Shown here: positions 33,100-46,288 of the stretch, one piece after another
How positions within the stretch are numbered: the first letter of the stretch is position 1
How the letters are laid out: each line of letters begins with the position of its first letter
Source of the DNA: Diaporthe sp. PMI_573
Lineage: Eukaryota > Ascomycota > Sordariomycetes > Diaporthales > Diaporthaceae
Length of the DNA: 64,000 bases
Assembly (NCBI GenBank): GCA_021399435.1
Contig: JAJTUP010000001.1
Location: forward strand, 372,001 to 436,000
Direction of reading: 5' to 3'
Position numbers and translations under genes: made by a program
Notes under the pieces: model-generated
What the model saw: only the letters and a program-made list of their open reading frames with translations
Database searches by the model: none
What the model was told of the DNA's origin: nothing

Positions 33100-33789
33100 A
33101 TGCCGTCCCGCTTGGAGGCAATGAGCACGTGGCTGGCAGCCTGTGCTGCCAACAAAGTAAGCTTGAGCTTAAAGAAAGCTATATTTTAAGCATTTCGTTA
33201 ACTTTAGAGCAGGGCAAGGCGGTTAAGAAGGTAGTAGTCTCTCCCTGTAAGGAGGAGGAGGAGGAGTCGAGCTCCTCAGATAACGAGAACATCCCCGCCT
33301 ATAGGGCTCGCCATGCTGTTCCCTGCCTCGGGTATATGCGGTCTACTCTTACAGGCAGCTCGGTAGGCACCTGCTTTAAGCAGGTTAATCCTGGCCGCTC
33401 AAAGCAGTATCTACAGTACTTGTCCGGGCATAAGTGCGAGCCGTCCCCTATATGCACCATTGTTGCTACCAACAAGCTTACTAGGCTCTTTGAGGCCAGT
33501 AGCTCTCCCCACATAGATGCTCTTTTGTCCTTTAAGAAGCTTGTATTGCTAATCCTTTAAGCAGCAACTTGCCAACATGTACTGTATGGTATGCAAGCTG
33601 CTTGCTGCTCTTGAGGAGAAGCTTAGAGAGGAGGAGGAGGAGGGTAACAATAATAAGGACAAGTAGGAGGAGGAGCTTAAGGAGGAGGATAATAACAACA
33701 AGCCTATAGCCGTCGAAAAGGAGTGTGCTGCCAATAAGTGTATGCTTAAAGAGGGCCTTTACGCCCTAGTTAACCTGCTCTTTAAGTAG
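33100..33789 (+). pseudogene. Opposite-strand accessory frame inside Copia-A
   Basis: Lies between the end of Copia-A pol and its 3' LTR, on the strand opposite to pol. The ATG at 33100 begins M-P-S-R-L-E-A-M-S-T-W-L-A-A-C. A possible intron (donor GTAAGC at 33156, TTAAC branch-like site, AG acceptor near 33210) would lead into an open frame reading G-K-A-V-K-K-V-V-V-S-P-C-K, an acidic run, then a Cys- and Ser-containing region to 33560. Further downstream the coding character continues with Glu/Asn/Lys-rich sequence and C-M-V-C. The stretch is richer in G+C than its surroundings. No known domain is recognised. It could be a captured host gene fragment or an element-encoded accessory protein. 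Confidence 0.4.
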
Positions 33790-33849
33790 GTAGTCTTGGG
33801 GGCAACCCTAAAAAATTCAACTATCTTATACTCTTTTAAGTATCCCCGC

Positions 33850-36798
33850 TATATTCTAAAGATTTAAAGTCCTTTTAAAATGCTTAAACTAAGCTTATAA
33901 TAATAGTTTCGTCAGCCTATCTGCCGGCATAAGCTCTGTAGGTAAGTAGAGCACCTAAAAGATTCCTTTTGTATACTCTTGCTTTAGCTATATATTGTAT
34001 ATATCTATATAGCAAAGCTTGGTTGTTACTCTGCCATACTTGCCTATAATTAGGCAAATAGTCTGTTGGTTATTATTATAGAGATTCTACGCGCTAGCTA
34101 TATTAATAGTAAGCTTGGTAATTAGTCTCTTTAATGCCATTAGCTCCTTTCCAGTATAAGTAACTCCTAGAAGCTTAGCTTTAGTAGTAGATATAGTAAC
34201 TGTATCTTGCCGAGCTGCTCTCCAATAGATTAACCCTCTATAGAGTATTACAGTATACCTGTAAGACAATCTCCTGGTTTCCTTATTATCTGCAAAAGAA
34301 GCGTCTACTATAAAAACAAGTGTATTCTCTCCTTGGTTCCCATATTTAATAGAGAGCATACGGGTTTTAAATAGGTAAGAAATATACTGCTCAGCCGCTG
34401 CTAGGTGCTGTGGTCTAGGGTTGAGCAGGAAAAGGGATAGCTAAGTAGCCACAAAAGCTATATCTACTTAAATTATAATTGCTGTATATAGAATTAAGCC
34501 TACCCTTTCTTAGTATGCCTTAACCTGCTCTTTTGTTGCTTTTCCTTTAAATACTAAAAGCCTTATGGCTGGGATTGGGATGCTTGGAAATAGGCCTTCT
34601 GCTAAGTTGTAGCGCCTTGTAATCTTCTTAATATATGAGTTGTGGACTAAATACAGCCTCCGAGCTGCTTGATCTTGTATGATTTGAACTCCGAGATACT
34701 ACTTAGTATCTTTTTGGTCTTTTACTTTATATGCTTGCTTTAGCCTATTTATAATAGCCAGAGCTTCTGCCTTATTCTTTTTATGGTAGAAAACCAGGTA
34801 GTTGTTAACAAAAAACACTAGAGTAACGGTTTTCTGCTTGTTTTAAAATAGGCAGCTTTCTTTTGGATTTGTTGATAGACCGAGCTTCTGAAGTATAGAG
34901 GTGAATTCTTTGTATCAAAAGAGTGGAGTATCTTGTAGCCTATAGACTGCTTTATATAGCTTGAGGTACTTTTTAGCTTCCTTAAATCTCTTAAGGAATT
35001 CAGTAAATACTGGTTTTTTATTAAGCACTGCATTTAGAAAAGCATTGATTACATTAAACTGCTTAATCTCGAGATTGAAACGAGCAGCTATAGCCATTGT
35101 AATTTGAAATAATTTGGCAGCAAGCGTGGCAGTATATATGCTTTAGAGAGTGTTAATAGGCTCTATATCTCTGCGTACTATAAGACCTGCTTTGCTATGC
35201 TCTAAAAAACCGTCTTGATTCTATTTGTATAAGAAAACCCACCTAAGTGAAATAGGCCTCCCAACTGCTTTTGAGTGCTTGATTATCTTCTAGGCTCTTA
35301 TTTTAATTTGATTCTTTAGCTCGGCGTAAGCTGCTGGGACAAGGAGGTGTTTAGCAGGGTGATTTTAGAGCTCTTTTTAATTGTTAGGTAGTGGAGTAAG
35401 CAGCTTGCTTTAATGTAGCCTCTGCTTGCTGGGAGGTAGACTAGTGTTAATTTAAGCTGCTAAATGCTAACATACTACAGTATATAGTACAGTATGGAAA
35501 GTTATGTATACTTAGTCTCCTTCTCTTAGTGCTTTTAGCTGATTAGGCATAAAAGTACTAAAGAAAAGAGACTAGTTATAAGCTCTAGAGACGTTAATTA
35601 GTCCGTCTTTATAGAGCATTATGGTAAATATACCCCCTTTTTCTGGGGGCATTCCTCTTTGCTATTTGCTCCTTTGAGCAGGTAGAGGGGTTGACTGTAT
35701 TTCTTAAGCCGTGGGAGGCTTGATTTCTAGTAGTGGCGTTGCTTTTATGCGTACTATAATTGTATTCTCGGTGTATACTTTCTTGAAGAAAGGGCTCTGA
35801 GCGATTTGGGTGCTTATTTTTGAAACTTTAGTATTGTTGGCCTGCTTGTTAGTAGGCCAAAAAACTCCTATAGGGCCTTTTTTATTACTAATACCTCTAG
35901 CCGCAAGCAGCTTAGGCGTACTTTTTGGGCTTGGCAAAAACTGTACCGTGCTTTCTAGGCTCGGCGCCGTGCCTTTTAAGCTCGGCGAAAACTGTATAGG
36001 CAAGTAATCTCCTACTACCTTCAAGCTTGCAAGCTATCTACTTGCAAGCTTAGAAGGCTAATTACTTAGTCTTTGCTGCTTGGGGATTCTAAGTGTCTAT
36101 TTAAGCGGCAAATCTACTGCTATTTCCTTGGTTTCTATAATATAAAGTATAACTTTCTCTGTCTTTAACATACTTAGTAAGTTGTTTTTTTTGTTTAAGT
36201 CGTAAAAGAGTGTCTTATTGAAAGCTATATTCTAGGTTTAAATTATCCAATTAAGCTTAGGAACCCAAATAAAGTAGATGTTTGAGACTAAATAACCTAT
36301 AAGGTAACCTATATATACTTAAGGTTTAACCTTAAAAGCCTTCCTTTGTCGATTTGCTTCTCAATCTTTGTCTAAAGGGTATACTTGATAGCTATAGGCG
36401 TATATTCCTGCCTAATCTGGGTAAAGGTTGGCTGTAAGCTTGTATATATATAATAGAGCATATTAGCGAAAATACTGAGTAAACCAGGACTTGAGAACTT
36501 AAATAGGTAACTGCTATGTACTGTTTTGTTAAGGAAATTAATTATATAGAAAGGTAGCAGCTACGCTTGTTTATGGCTATATATGCTCTAGTAGGTTTGC
36601 CAAGATACGCATTTTTATCGACTTTGTGATTACTTTTTAACCGGCACGCTTAGAACCTCTGTTTGCTTTATAGGTAAAGGTTAGTATAAGCTTGATTTTG
36701 ATTTCTTTCTCAGCATACCAGACTTAATATTTAGTGCTACTGCGCTTAGAAATAACTAAAGTATTGTTATCTTGTTGAATTTTGTAGACAGTAAGCCT
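33850..36798 (-). pseudogene. Copia-A pol, reverse transcriptase and RNase H part
   Basis: On the minus strand, order and sequence match Copia pol. Post-integrase sequence with I-G-Y-L-V and F-Y-D lies at about 36.4-36.2 kb, and a Ser/Pro/Lys-rich linker at 36024-35704. Reverse transcriptase at 35097-34818 reads A-A-R-F-N-L-E-I-K-Q-F-N-V-I-N-A-F-L-N, where the family has D-V-x-N-A-F-L. RNase H at 34359-34087 reads F-I-V-D-A-S-F-A-D and Y-W-R-A-A-R-Q-D-T-V. The C-terminal M-P-A-D-R-L-T-K follows to about 33.85 kb. TAG stops interrupt the frame throughout. The part is separated from its upstream half by Gypsy-A. Confidence 0.8.
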
Positions 36799-36802
36799 GT
36801 AC

Positions 36803-37044
36803 TGACGTAGTGACAATGCTATGTCCTCTCCACAAGGCCAGAATGTATAAATAGTCCTGCTCACGGCCCAAAATTCAGATAGCGGAAATCAGAACCTTCC
36901 TTCGTGTCTTCTGAGCAGACAGCTTTTGTTCAAGATAATCTCTTGACGCGGTCGCCGACCGTTTGGCGCCGCACCCTCTCGGCGTAGGCATTCTCCTTGG
37001 GCCTACAGACAGGCACTTGACTAGCCCACTTGTATCCTGTTTTA
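36803..37044 (+). repeat. Gypsy-A 5' LTR
   Basis: 242 bp, starting TGACGTAGTGACAATGCTAT. Its GC content is much higher than the element's interior. It contains TATAAATAG at about 36856, a promoter-like box in the expected U3 position. It is less mutated than the 3' copy. Confidence 0.9.
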
Positions 37045-37768
37045 TTGGTGGACGACCACGGGAATCCGCATAATCAGAAGGAATGTCTAGTTAGTATATT
37101 GCCTGTGAGCCAACAGGTCTGCCTGCTAGGGATGTCTACCTAATATTATCGTAGATTCTAATTATAGGTCTTTGAAAGTTGTTAACAGATAGTCTGCAAA
37201 AGATAAGCTAAACAGATGTAGGAGGGCAACCTCTTATATTGCCGGCGCTTCTAGAGCAGGGGTTTGTAAACCAGAAAGCAACTCGGCCGACCAAGGACGG
37301 CAGTTGTGGTTTTAACACAAAGGAAGATAGTTTATTGGTACTGAGAGGTTTTTCGGAAAGTTAGGCAACTTTAGGATTTAGCTAAGCAGTTGTAAAACAA
37401 ACCTTTAAGCAGAGGTAAGGAGTTTCCCCACCTATTTTAACTTGAGACAGTTTAAAGGGTAAATCTTCTGGCCGTAACAGAAACCATAGTAAAGTATACG
37501 TTAGGGCCCTGTTTAAAAGTAAATAGTTGTAGATAATTGCAGCTGTTTTAACTTAACAATAGTTAACCTTAATGTATGTATTTATATGTATTAAACGGAC
37601 AAGCTAGCAAAAATTCAACCTATTCAGACTTATTTGCTCTTTATTCTAAAGACAACCTAGCCCTTATGTATATATATATATATAACCAGCAGACAAGAAG
37701 GCTAAAGCAATCTGGGCAATTTAGCTCCTTCTTACCAAACAATAACTAAAACTACCAAGTTACTAGAG

Positions 37769-39300
37769 ATGGCGACCCCAGCAGTGTCTAAACAGACCAG
37801 AAATACTAGTGCTATAAGACGAGAAGACAGCTTAAGCACTAGTAACCAACTCCTACGTAAATTAATCAACATCTACAATGACTTGGAAGATAAAGACAAC
37901 AACGAATAACTATACCTTAACTTAGCTACACAGCCAGGCCTTAAAGTTAAAAATCTTCTCCCTACCCGAGCTAACTTTGTAGGTGTAGGGCTTGGACCAT
38001 TTACCGGTATTAACATTACCGACTACCTAGAACACTTTAGTAATGCCAGACAAATATTATATATACTTAATTAGCTAGCATTAATATACCTAAAAGATCT
38101 ATTTGCAAATACTAACATTGCTGTATAAATTAGTCTCTATACATCCAGTGTCAAAATATAGAAAGTCTAAAAAGCTCGCTTAAAACAAGCCTATCGGGAC
38201 AGGGACATTAATAAGTAGTTTGGTTTTAAATAGCAACTAAGAAAGCTAATAAATAACTACTACATTGTCAGCACTCAATCCTTAATTAAATTGATTTATA
38301 GCTACGACAAGATCCTTTTTACAATAAAACGACAGAAGAAGAAACCTACAGTTAAGTTCTAGGACAAACTTCCTTTTATTATTATAAGACAACTTACTTA
38401 GAACTATAAGGTTAAACGCAAGCAAGCACAAGAGAAGCTTTGGCCTTAGTTAATAGATCTTTTCCTAAAGCTATATTAAGAAATACAGGAAAAAGACAAG
38501 TAAGACCGGAAAGCCATTAGGTACAAATCTAATGGGAACCTAGAGATTGTTAAGCAACTAAACAGCTTTAATCACACGGCACCTCCGTCTTTTTAAGTAA
38601 TACCATTAAAGGTTGTTAACAAGGAATATAAACGACTCCCCGACTACACAGGGATTTACAACAGCAAGGCGTATTAATTTAAGCCAGCTACAGCAGAATA
38701 GGCAGGCACAATCTAGCCAAACCCTTAGATAAAACCCACTCCAGCCAACTTAACAGAAACATCTACTAACAACAAGACTAACGCTACTCTTACCGTTAGA
38801 CCCAAATAGTAGAAAGAGCTAATTAAAAAATACAACTCAATAACTCTCAGTAGTGCTAAAGCTAAACAGGCACGTCTTGCCCTAACAGACAAGATATACA
38901 AGATAACAAAAGCAACCCTCGACAGACTTTAACCATAGAAAGTAATAAAAGCCAGCAAAGAGAAGACTATACCAACAGTAAACAATGTAACCATACTATG
39001 CAGACAGGATCCGACCTATATAGGCAGCATAAAACAGTAGGTACAGGATTACAAAGCCGGACAACAAGCAATATCGACAGAAAAAGATAAAGAGATCAAC
39101 ACGAAAATTAACGCTATACGATAAAATAGAGCGCCTATAACTTGCTATAGATGTCTCATAACTAATTATATTATCTACAACTGTGCCATGCTAAAGCTAA
39201 TAAAACAGGACGGGATTCTGTACTATAAGGACCTATTAAAAACTCGCTTCTGGTTTAGTACAAGAGATAAAGTGCGCCAAGGCATTGCCTAACCTTTAGA
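37769..39300 (+). pseudogene. Gypsy-A gag
   Basis: Probable start ATG at 37769 (M-A-T-P-A-V-S-K-Q-T-R-N). The frame is Lys/Gln/Asn-rich and repeatedly broken by TAG. Near 39143-39185 it carries a damaged zinc knuckle, T-C-Y-R-C-L-I-T-N-Y-I-I-Y-N-C, in which the expected His reads Tyr. This fits the nucleocapsid end of gag. About 0.7 kb of untranslated leader separates it from the LTR. Confidence 0.65.
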
Positions 39301-40299
39301 TATATAAATAATTACCCTAAACAGACCCACGAAAGGGATCATTGCCTATACCTGTAGTATCTTAACACACCTTCTTAATAGTAGAGTTGGGAAAGCCTAG
39401 ATCTCACACTATTTAAAACTCTATAAGAAACAACTAAAGTTTAAAGGCAATACAAGCATTGCCATTAATAAAACCTTGTTTAAACCAAATAGGTCATTTA
39501 GTTAGGCCATAAGACCTGCTAGAAAAACAAGTTTGGTTATAATGGCAGTCTTACAAAAGCAAGGACTTGACCTCTCAAAAGAATATTCCTACCCGCACAA
39601 GAAAGTTAAGGACACTTTTTAGCAACTAACTACAATTAACCAGACTAAAGTAAACGGCTTTAGCGTAAAACGGCAAAACCAAGATATAACATCATTAGTT
39701 TCAACCGACAACAGCTAGCCCGGCAACTACCTAAATATACCCAACCCTAAAAAGGTCAAGGTAACGGCCCCAAGCGATAGAAAAGTATATAATCAGCCAG
39801 ACAAGCCAGGTTTCTTGACAAATCGGGACGAGCCTGTAAAGACAAAGACAAAACATAAACCTAATCTTACAGACCTAACGATAATACTAGGTCTAGTAGT
39901 ATTAAGATTCTTTAGCACAGCTAGAGGCTTTATGCAAGATAAAATTATAACACTTTAACCCAACCTTAGTAATTATATTATAGAGCATATTTGTTTTATA
40001 CAAGACGGTATGGATTAGGTTATACAGGTAAGTAACAAACCTTTTTCTATAACTAACCAGGACTAAATTCTAAAAACCTCGTTAATAACACAGCTTTCTG
40101 CTTCCAAAGCTACAACTTTAAAAGGCATTCTTAATATTTAAAAGATATTTAATTTCTTTAAGTTACATCCTCAACAAAGTACCTATAACTAAAGACACTA
40201 GTCGAAACTACTAGAAACTAATATAGTCGACTTCTATAGACCTGTTGACAGGACTATTGCTAAATTAAATTTCATAATTAATTAGATGCTAGACAAGTG

Positions 40300-43200
40300 T
40301 ACAGCTCAGACAAATATATTGCCGGTCTGATTTAGAAGCCCTGAAAATAGGCCGTTTTATGCTTTAATTAACACGGGCGCTATAATAAACATTATTAGTA
40401 TAAGTATTTATAAAGAGTTTTTCCTTCTTTATATTACTACTTTTGCTTCCTCTAGTACTTTTAATAGGACAAGTATTAATATAGCGGGAATTATAGAGAC
40501 AGATATATATATAGCAAGATGTTGAGACTAAGTCTCTTTCTTTATTATTAATTAAGAAGGCGTTAATTATTCTATCCTATTAAGTATACCGTTCTTTAAT
40601 TAAACCAAGATAACCTTTACTTATAGGCAAGATAGCAAGATAAAAGCAAGCTTTAAGTTTAGTAGAGTTTGGCCTATTGCTACTATTAGGTCAAGCCAAC
40701 AGCTAAGTGTATCTAAACAACTGAAAAACTAGACGCTGGCCCTGATTTAAAAAAAAAATTCGCGGTTAATAAAGAAGGAGTCCCCAGCTAGGTATATAAT
40801 CATTTGGAGAAAGAAAATATCCCAGTTATTTTACTTACTACGTCTAATATTTCTTTCGTTATTACTCAACTATGTTTTATTGTTAAGATAGAGTTAATAG
40901 CTGCTTGTACTAAGGAGTTTAATAATAAAAAAGGAAAGTATAAATACAAGTATTACCAGCCTATGTACCAACAGGCCTATTATACTAAAGAACATTTATT
41001 TAGAAAGGGAATAAAGAAAATATATTGTTTTGTTAATACAATATACAAGACAGTTGCTAAGAAAGTAAAACTTATTAACAACTTAGAACCAGACAGATTA
41101 ACACCTAAAGAAACTCTTTACTAAAAGGAGGCAAAGATAAAGGAAATACAAACTATACAGATAGGGACGCTACTAACAGCTTATAACAAATAGATCAAAC
41201 CACGATTTTTAAACCTACTTTTAAGTTTAAGGCTTATAAATAAGCGATAGACAAACATCCTTAAAACAAACTATAACAAGCTTACAGAACCAAAAGCAAA
41301 TATATTTCAATACCTACTTATTAATAGAAAAGCTGCCTTAGCTTAAGACTAGTCTTATCTCGGAGAAATTATCCCAGAAGTTGCGCCAAAATAGGAAATT
41401 AAAACTATCCCTTATAAACTATACTAGTCTCAGAGCATTTCTATACCTTATACCTTACGCGACAAGATAATTAGAGTACTCAAAAAATGTCTTAGTAAAG
41501 GAGTTCTTAAGGAATCCAACTTATTCTATAGAAATAAGTAGTTTCTTATTACCAAAAAGGATAGAGGTCTACAACTTATTAACAATACCTAAAAGTATAA
41601 CCATTTTACAATTAAAGACGCCTTTATTCCGCCGTTTATTAATTAGTTTTCAGAAAAGTTTGAAATATACCAGATTTTATCTCTTTTTAATATCTTCTCT
41701 AGCTATAACCAAATTAAACTAAAAAAGAGTAGCCGCAATATAACTACTTTTACAATACCACTTAGCCTATTTAAAATGTTAACATTACTAATAGAAGCAA
41801 CTAACTTAGTTGCTTAATTTCTACGCATCATTACGCGACTTCTTTTTAACCTTATTCTATACATTTACCAAGCTTTTCTTAACAATATTACAGTTAAAGG
41901 ACCTACTATAACTTATAATAATAAAAAACTTTTATTATTAGTTAAAGTCTAACAGTTTATTACTAAATACATTAAAAATCTTAACTAAGTTTTATTAAAT
42001 ATAAAACTTGTAGGAGCAATAATATTAGCATTTAAGTCAGAATAGTGTAAGAAGAGAGTCAATATTGTCGGATATACTTGCAGAACTAATAGGCATTTGC
42101 CCTAAGACAAAAAGATCTACAAAATCCAGGGCTAGACATACTATATATATCTAAAAGACGTAAAGTCCTTTCTTGAAATAACCAGGTACTATAACTACTA
42201 GATTTAGGGCTTTTTACTTATTACACAACTGTTTTTTAATTTATAGAAGAAGGGTACAGTATTTATATAGACAGAGTTAAAACAAGGTACAATGGAGGAG
42301 CTGATTAGAAAATTATTAATAAAACCTGTATTAATTAGCCTAGATTATAGCCTAACTGTAGGAGAGATTGTTTTAATGGTAGATACGAGTCTTATTGGAT
42401 AGGGCGCTGCCCTTATATAGGATGTTTTTAGCTATAAGAAGCCAGTAAGATTTAAGAGCGGCGTCTAGATAGCCGCGGAATTAAGGTATAACGCGACGAA
42501 AAGGGAATACCGAGGTATTCTTTATGTTGTGCGGAGAATAAGGAATTATCTTTTTGAGTACCGATTTGTTTTAAAAATAGATGCGAGAGTATTGATAGAC
42601 TAGATTAATAGAGGAATGTTAGATATTCTAGGCACACTAATTACTTATTAGATAACGGTAATTAAACTTTTTGACTTTAAAATATGCCATATTTTTAGAA
42701 CCAAGAATCCTGTTACAGACGCTCTTTCTTAGCCGCTAAATTTAACCCAACCAAATATTAACCCAGATAGAGATCTAGATAACTAGTGTAACGCTTAGAT
42801 CAATTCTTTAGATGCTAAACAGGTTGGAAAACCACTTCTAGACGACCAATTTAAATGGACAACAACTTTAAATTAATATGTAAATTTCCTCCTCTATGAA
42901 ATTATCCTACACTATCTTAGCCCAAGCTGGGCAGTGTAATTTAAAGCAGAAGCTCTTAAGTACCAAGTTCTTAGCGGACTTCTATAGAGACAAAAAGAAG
43001 GACAACTATCTAGACGACGAGTTGTTAACAACCTTTAGCTATAACGCCGGGTGATCTAAAAATGCCATGCTAACTTTAGTTACAAAGGACGTAATTCCAT
43101 AATAACCAGAATCCGGGGCTTGTACTACTGAAAAGGCCTATACCGTAACGTCAAAAAGGCTATCTTAGAGTATCTTCTATATACTTAGTATAATCTAAAG

Positions 43201-44560
43201 ACATATAGTTAAGGCATTACCCTAACAACACCTAGCTTACTATTTTATACTATTTAAATCAACGTTTAATATATATAAACTATACTATAGTTATAATTAC
43301 CTGGTAGAGGCCTGATGTAATCTAATAGGATATATTATCGCTAGGCCTTTATAGAATATAACTACTAAAACTTTAAAGAAATTCTTTATTAAAGAAATTC
43401 TCCTTCAATATAGATACCCTCTCAAGATATCTATAGACAATAGACCTAAAAACAAGTTAGACTTTACTACTTTTATTAAATTAACTAGTGTTTTACTTGT
43501 TTAGATATCTCTATACAACCCAAGAGCTTAAGGACTTGTCAAAGGTAGCCATTACAACATTACTTAATTTCTCGCCAAACTCTCAGACCAAGGCTATAAC
43601 TAGGTTAGATACCTTAAAGTAGTTCTCTTTACCAATAAAACCTTAGTTTAACATTTTCATAGCTATATACCCTTTTATCTCCTCTATAGATAGAAACCGA
43701 TAATTTTAATTAAAACAGAGATTCCAACATAGCAGATCTTGGCATACGACCCAAATTACACTCTGAAACAAGCTTTGCAATTTAGATTTAATATAATTGC
43801 TAACAAGGTAACAGACATCAATAAAGCCATTTAATCAGTTAAGCTGTTTAGATAATAACAAGCTTAGAGACAGAAAGATGCTTTATACCGATAAAATAAA
43901 CACCTTAAACCGGAAAACATAGTCTTTGTCTATAACTATATTAGGAGAATAGACTATTTAACTACAGCCAAAATGGCTTACTAATAGAGAGGTTCTTTTA
44001 TAGTTGAGCAGGTATTGAAAAACAATATATATTGTCTATAAACCTCTAATAGAGCAATACTGCGAGGAACATTTGCAGTAAGAAATCTCAAGCTTTTTGT
44101 TAAACATAATAATCTAAACATATAGGTTCTGGCTATACTAATACTATAGAAGGATAACCAAGAACTTTAAACTAATAAATCCCTTCGGTAAAAACTCAAC
44201 CTTCCTACACTACTTTCTAACTATAATAATTTACAACAAGACCCTTTTTTATTGCCTTAACATAATTTTCTGTCTAATCAACCTTAACTACATTAAATAG
44301 ATAATAACACTAAGCTCTAAAACCTTTAACTCTTCGACAATAATTCCTCAAACTATAACTCCCTTAATATTAATAAACCAAACAATACAGCACCTCAACC
44401 TTTAACTTAAGCTCAACATACTAAACATACTAAACAAACCAAAGCTCGACAACAAAACTAGTATATTGACATTCCAGTAAGAAAAATCCCTCACAATTAA
44501 TATTATTCTCAACCTTGCCAGCTTTTAACCTAGTAGAGGAAATAATATCAACATGGCCCC
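40300..44560 (+). pseudogene. Gypsy-A pol (protease, RT, RNase H, integrase)
   Basis: Aspartic protease near 40350: F-Y-A-L-I-N-T-G-A, with Asn where the catalytic Asp should be, as a G-to-A change gives. Reverse transcriptase spans about 41.44-42.30 kb, with K-Y-N-H-F-T-I-K-D-A-F-I-P-P and S-S-Y-N-Q-I-K-L; the usual Asp of the D-Q-I-K block is again Asn. RNase H at about 42.32-42.74 kb reads Y-N-A-T-K-R-E-Y-R-G-I-L-Y-V and ends T-K-N-P-V-T-D-A-L-S. Integrase spans about 42.9-44.1 kb, including I-D-N-G-P-E-N-K-L-D-F and I-S-P-Y-N-P-R-A. Stops are almost all TAG. The order, with integrase last, identifies a Ty3/Gypsy element. Confidence 0.85.
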
Positions 44561-44880
44561 TCCTAAATATTTTTACTTTATTTATTTCATTTTACCTGCT
44601 TATTTAAATACAATATGTATTTTATATTTATAACTCCCAAAACTTTCTTCTCTATCGTTTCTATACGATTCTTGATTTAATAAAACTCAACGGCTTTTCC
44701 ATTTAAAATTTAACTTTTAAAACCTACCATTCCATTTACCTTACCTTCCCTTCTCTCCTATATAGTTCTTAACCTTGGAACTTTATACGCTAGATCTCCT
44801 TCTATACAGGTATTACAGCCTTTTAGTCAATTGCTTTCTTTAAAGCAGCGTTTTTAAACAGCCGTTTCTCTAGCTTCAAG

Positions 44881-45655
44881 GGGGAAGAATTTGCCTATTT
44901 AGTATTAAACCATGTCAAGATCATAAAGGAAAGACAGGCTTATCTTTGCGGCTCGCTCTTAGATACATTTATACCCTTTATACTTATCTATATACAAGTT
45001 ATACTTACAGTTAGAGTTTACCATGTAGATGCAAGCTGTACACTTGCCACCCTGGATGCTTAGGTAGGAGATATAGTATAAGAAGAAATAGTTGATATTA
45101 GCATTAAAGTTTCTTTCCGTGGTATTCTTAACCTTATAGATTATATTAGCATATCTCTTAGCATAGCAAGTATAAGGCGCAGCATTTCGGTGTTTCTACA
45201 ATATAACCAGGAGGAAATAATAGCGCTAGGGGCAGGCATATATGTTTAGAAAGTAGTCACCAAAAGGATAACCTCCGGCGCAACAGACAATAATTCAATA
45301 GGTAGGCTCGGCCTTTATCAGAAAGATAAACTTGCCTGTATTGCTGCTTACATTAGACATAAGCTTGAACAAGCTGCTTATGTTTATAAGCTCCTAGATA
45401 ACGTATAGAGCCTTAATACTTACTTCGAGTTTACTAACACAGATTGCTTCTACCGCAAGCCGCTAGTTAGGTATAAACTAGTAATAACCGTTAGAGACGG
45501 GGGTATCGAGAAACCATGCCAATAAGATACTAATATTTAGCTTAAGCAGGCACTAGGAAGAAGGAAAGACAACCTTACTGTTATCAGGCTTTGAAGATAA
45601 CATAATAATAATGGCAGACGGAAATATAAGGGAGAGAGGGAAAGCGGAAATTAAG
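44881..45655 (+). pseudogene. Gypsy-A accessory frame 1
   Basis: A single reading frame of about 258 codons, interrupted by scattered RIP-type stops, runs from at least 44881 to a TAA near 45655, downstream of integrase. It reads G-E-E-F-A-Y-L-V-L-N-H-V-K and later D-K-L-A-C-I-A-A-Y-I-R-H-K-L-E. The upstream limit is uncertain because the frame appears to continue leftward. It matches none of the Gypsy core domains I know. The role is unknown. Confidence 0.4.
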
Positions 45656-46288
45656 AATTATAGGGTTGGAAAAGAGAGGTAGTTAAACAGAGGAAGAAAG
45701 GTGGCCTTTTAAAGATCAGGCAAGCACTAGCAGAAGGAAGAGGAGGGAAAACAGGGTGACTCACTGGTTTCTGCTTGTTACTACAAACAGAAGCTACTAA
45801 AACCAGTAGTAACTATGTCTTTCTATTTAGAGCACAAAGACTAGCACCAACCCCATTTCGCCAAACCTCTACTTCCTTCCTCACAACAACACCTTCTAAC
45901 CTACTAGCCACGCAACCTGCAACTACTTCTTAACGTCTAACAGTAAGGTAATTCCAGAGCTAATTACATATATTTAAACCACTTCTGCGTTTCTCGACTA
46001 GAGAAGTAAGTCCGACACATAGTTGCCATACCCTAACAATTACCACGGTACAAAAAACCTCCTCTTCTATTTAGCATTCTTTCCAACTCTTCTCTCTTGT
46101 CTTCCAACATTCCCCTTAGCCTAATCAGCCATATTGGCAACCCTTAGGGCTACAGGCTCCTCCTACCCTCTCTCACACCCCTTTATCATCTAATTAAAAA
46201 ACCACACATCACACTCCCCCAGCACCTAACGACTTAGCTCTACTTTTACTTTTACATCTACACAACCCTACTAAATCTTCTCTTCATT

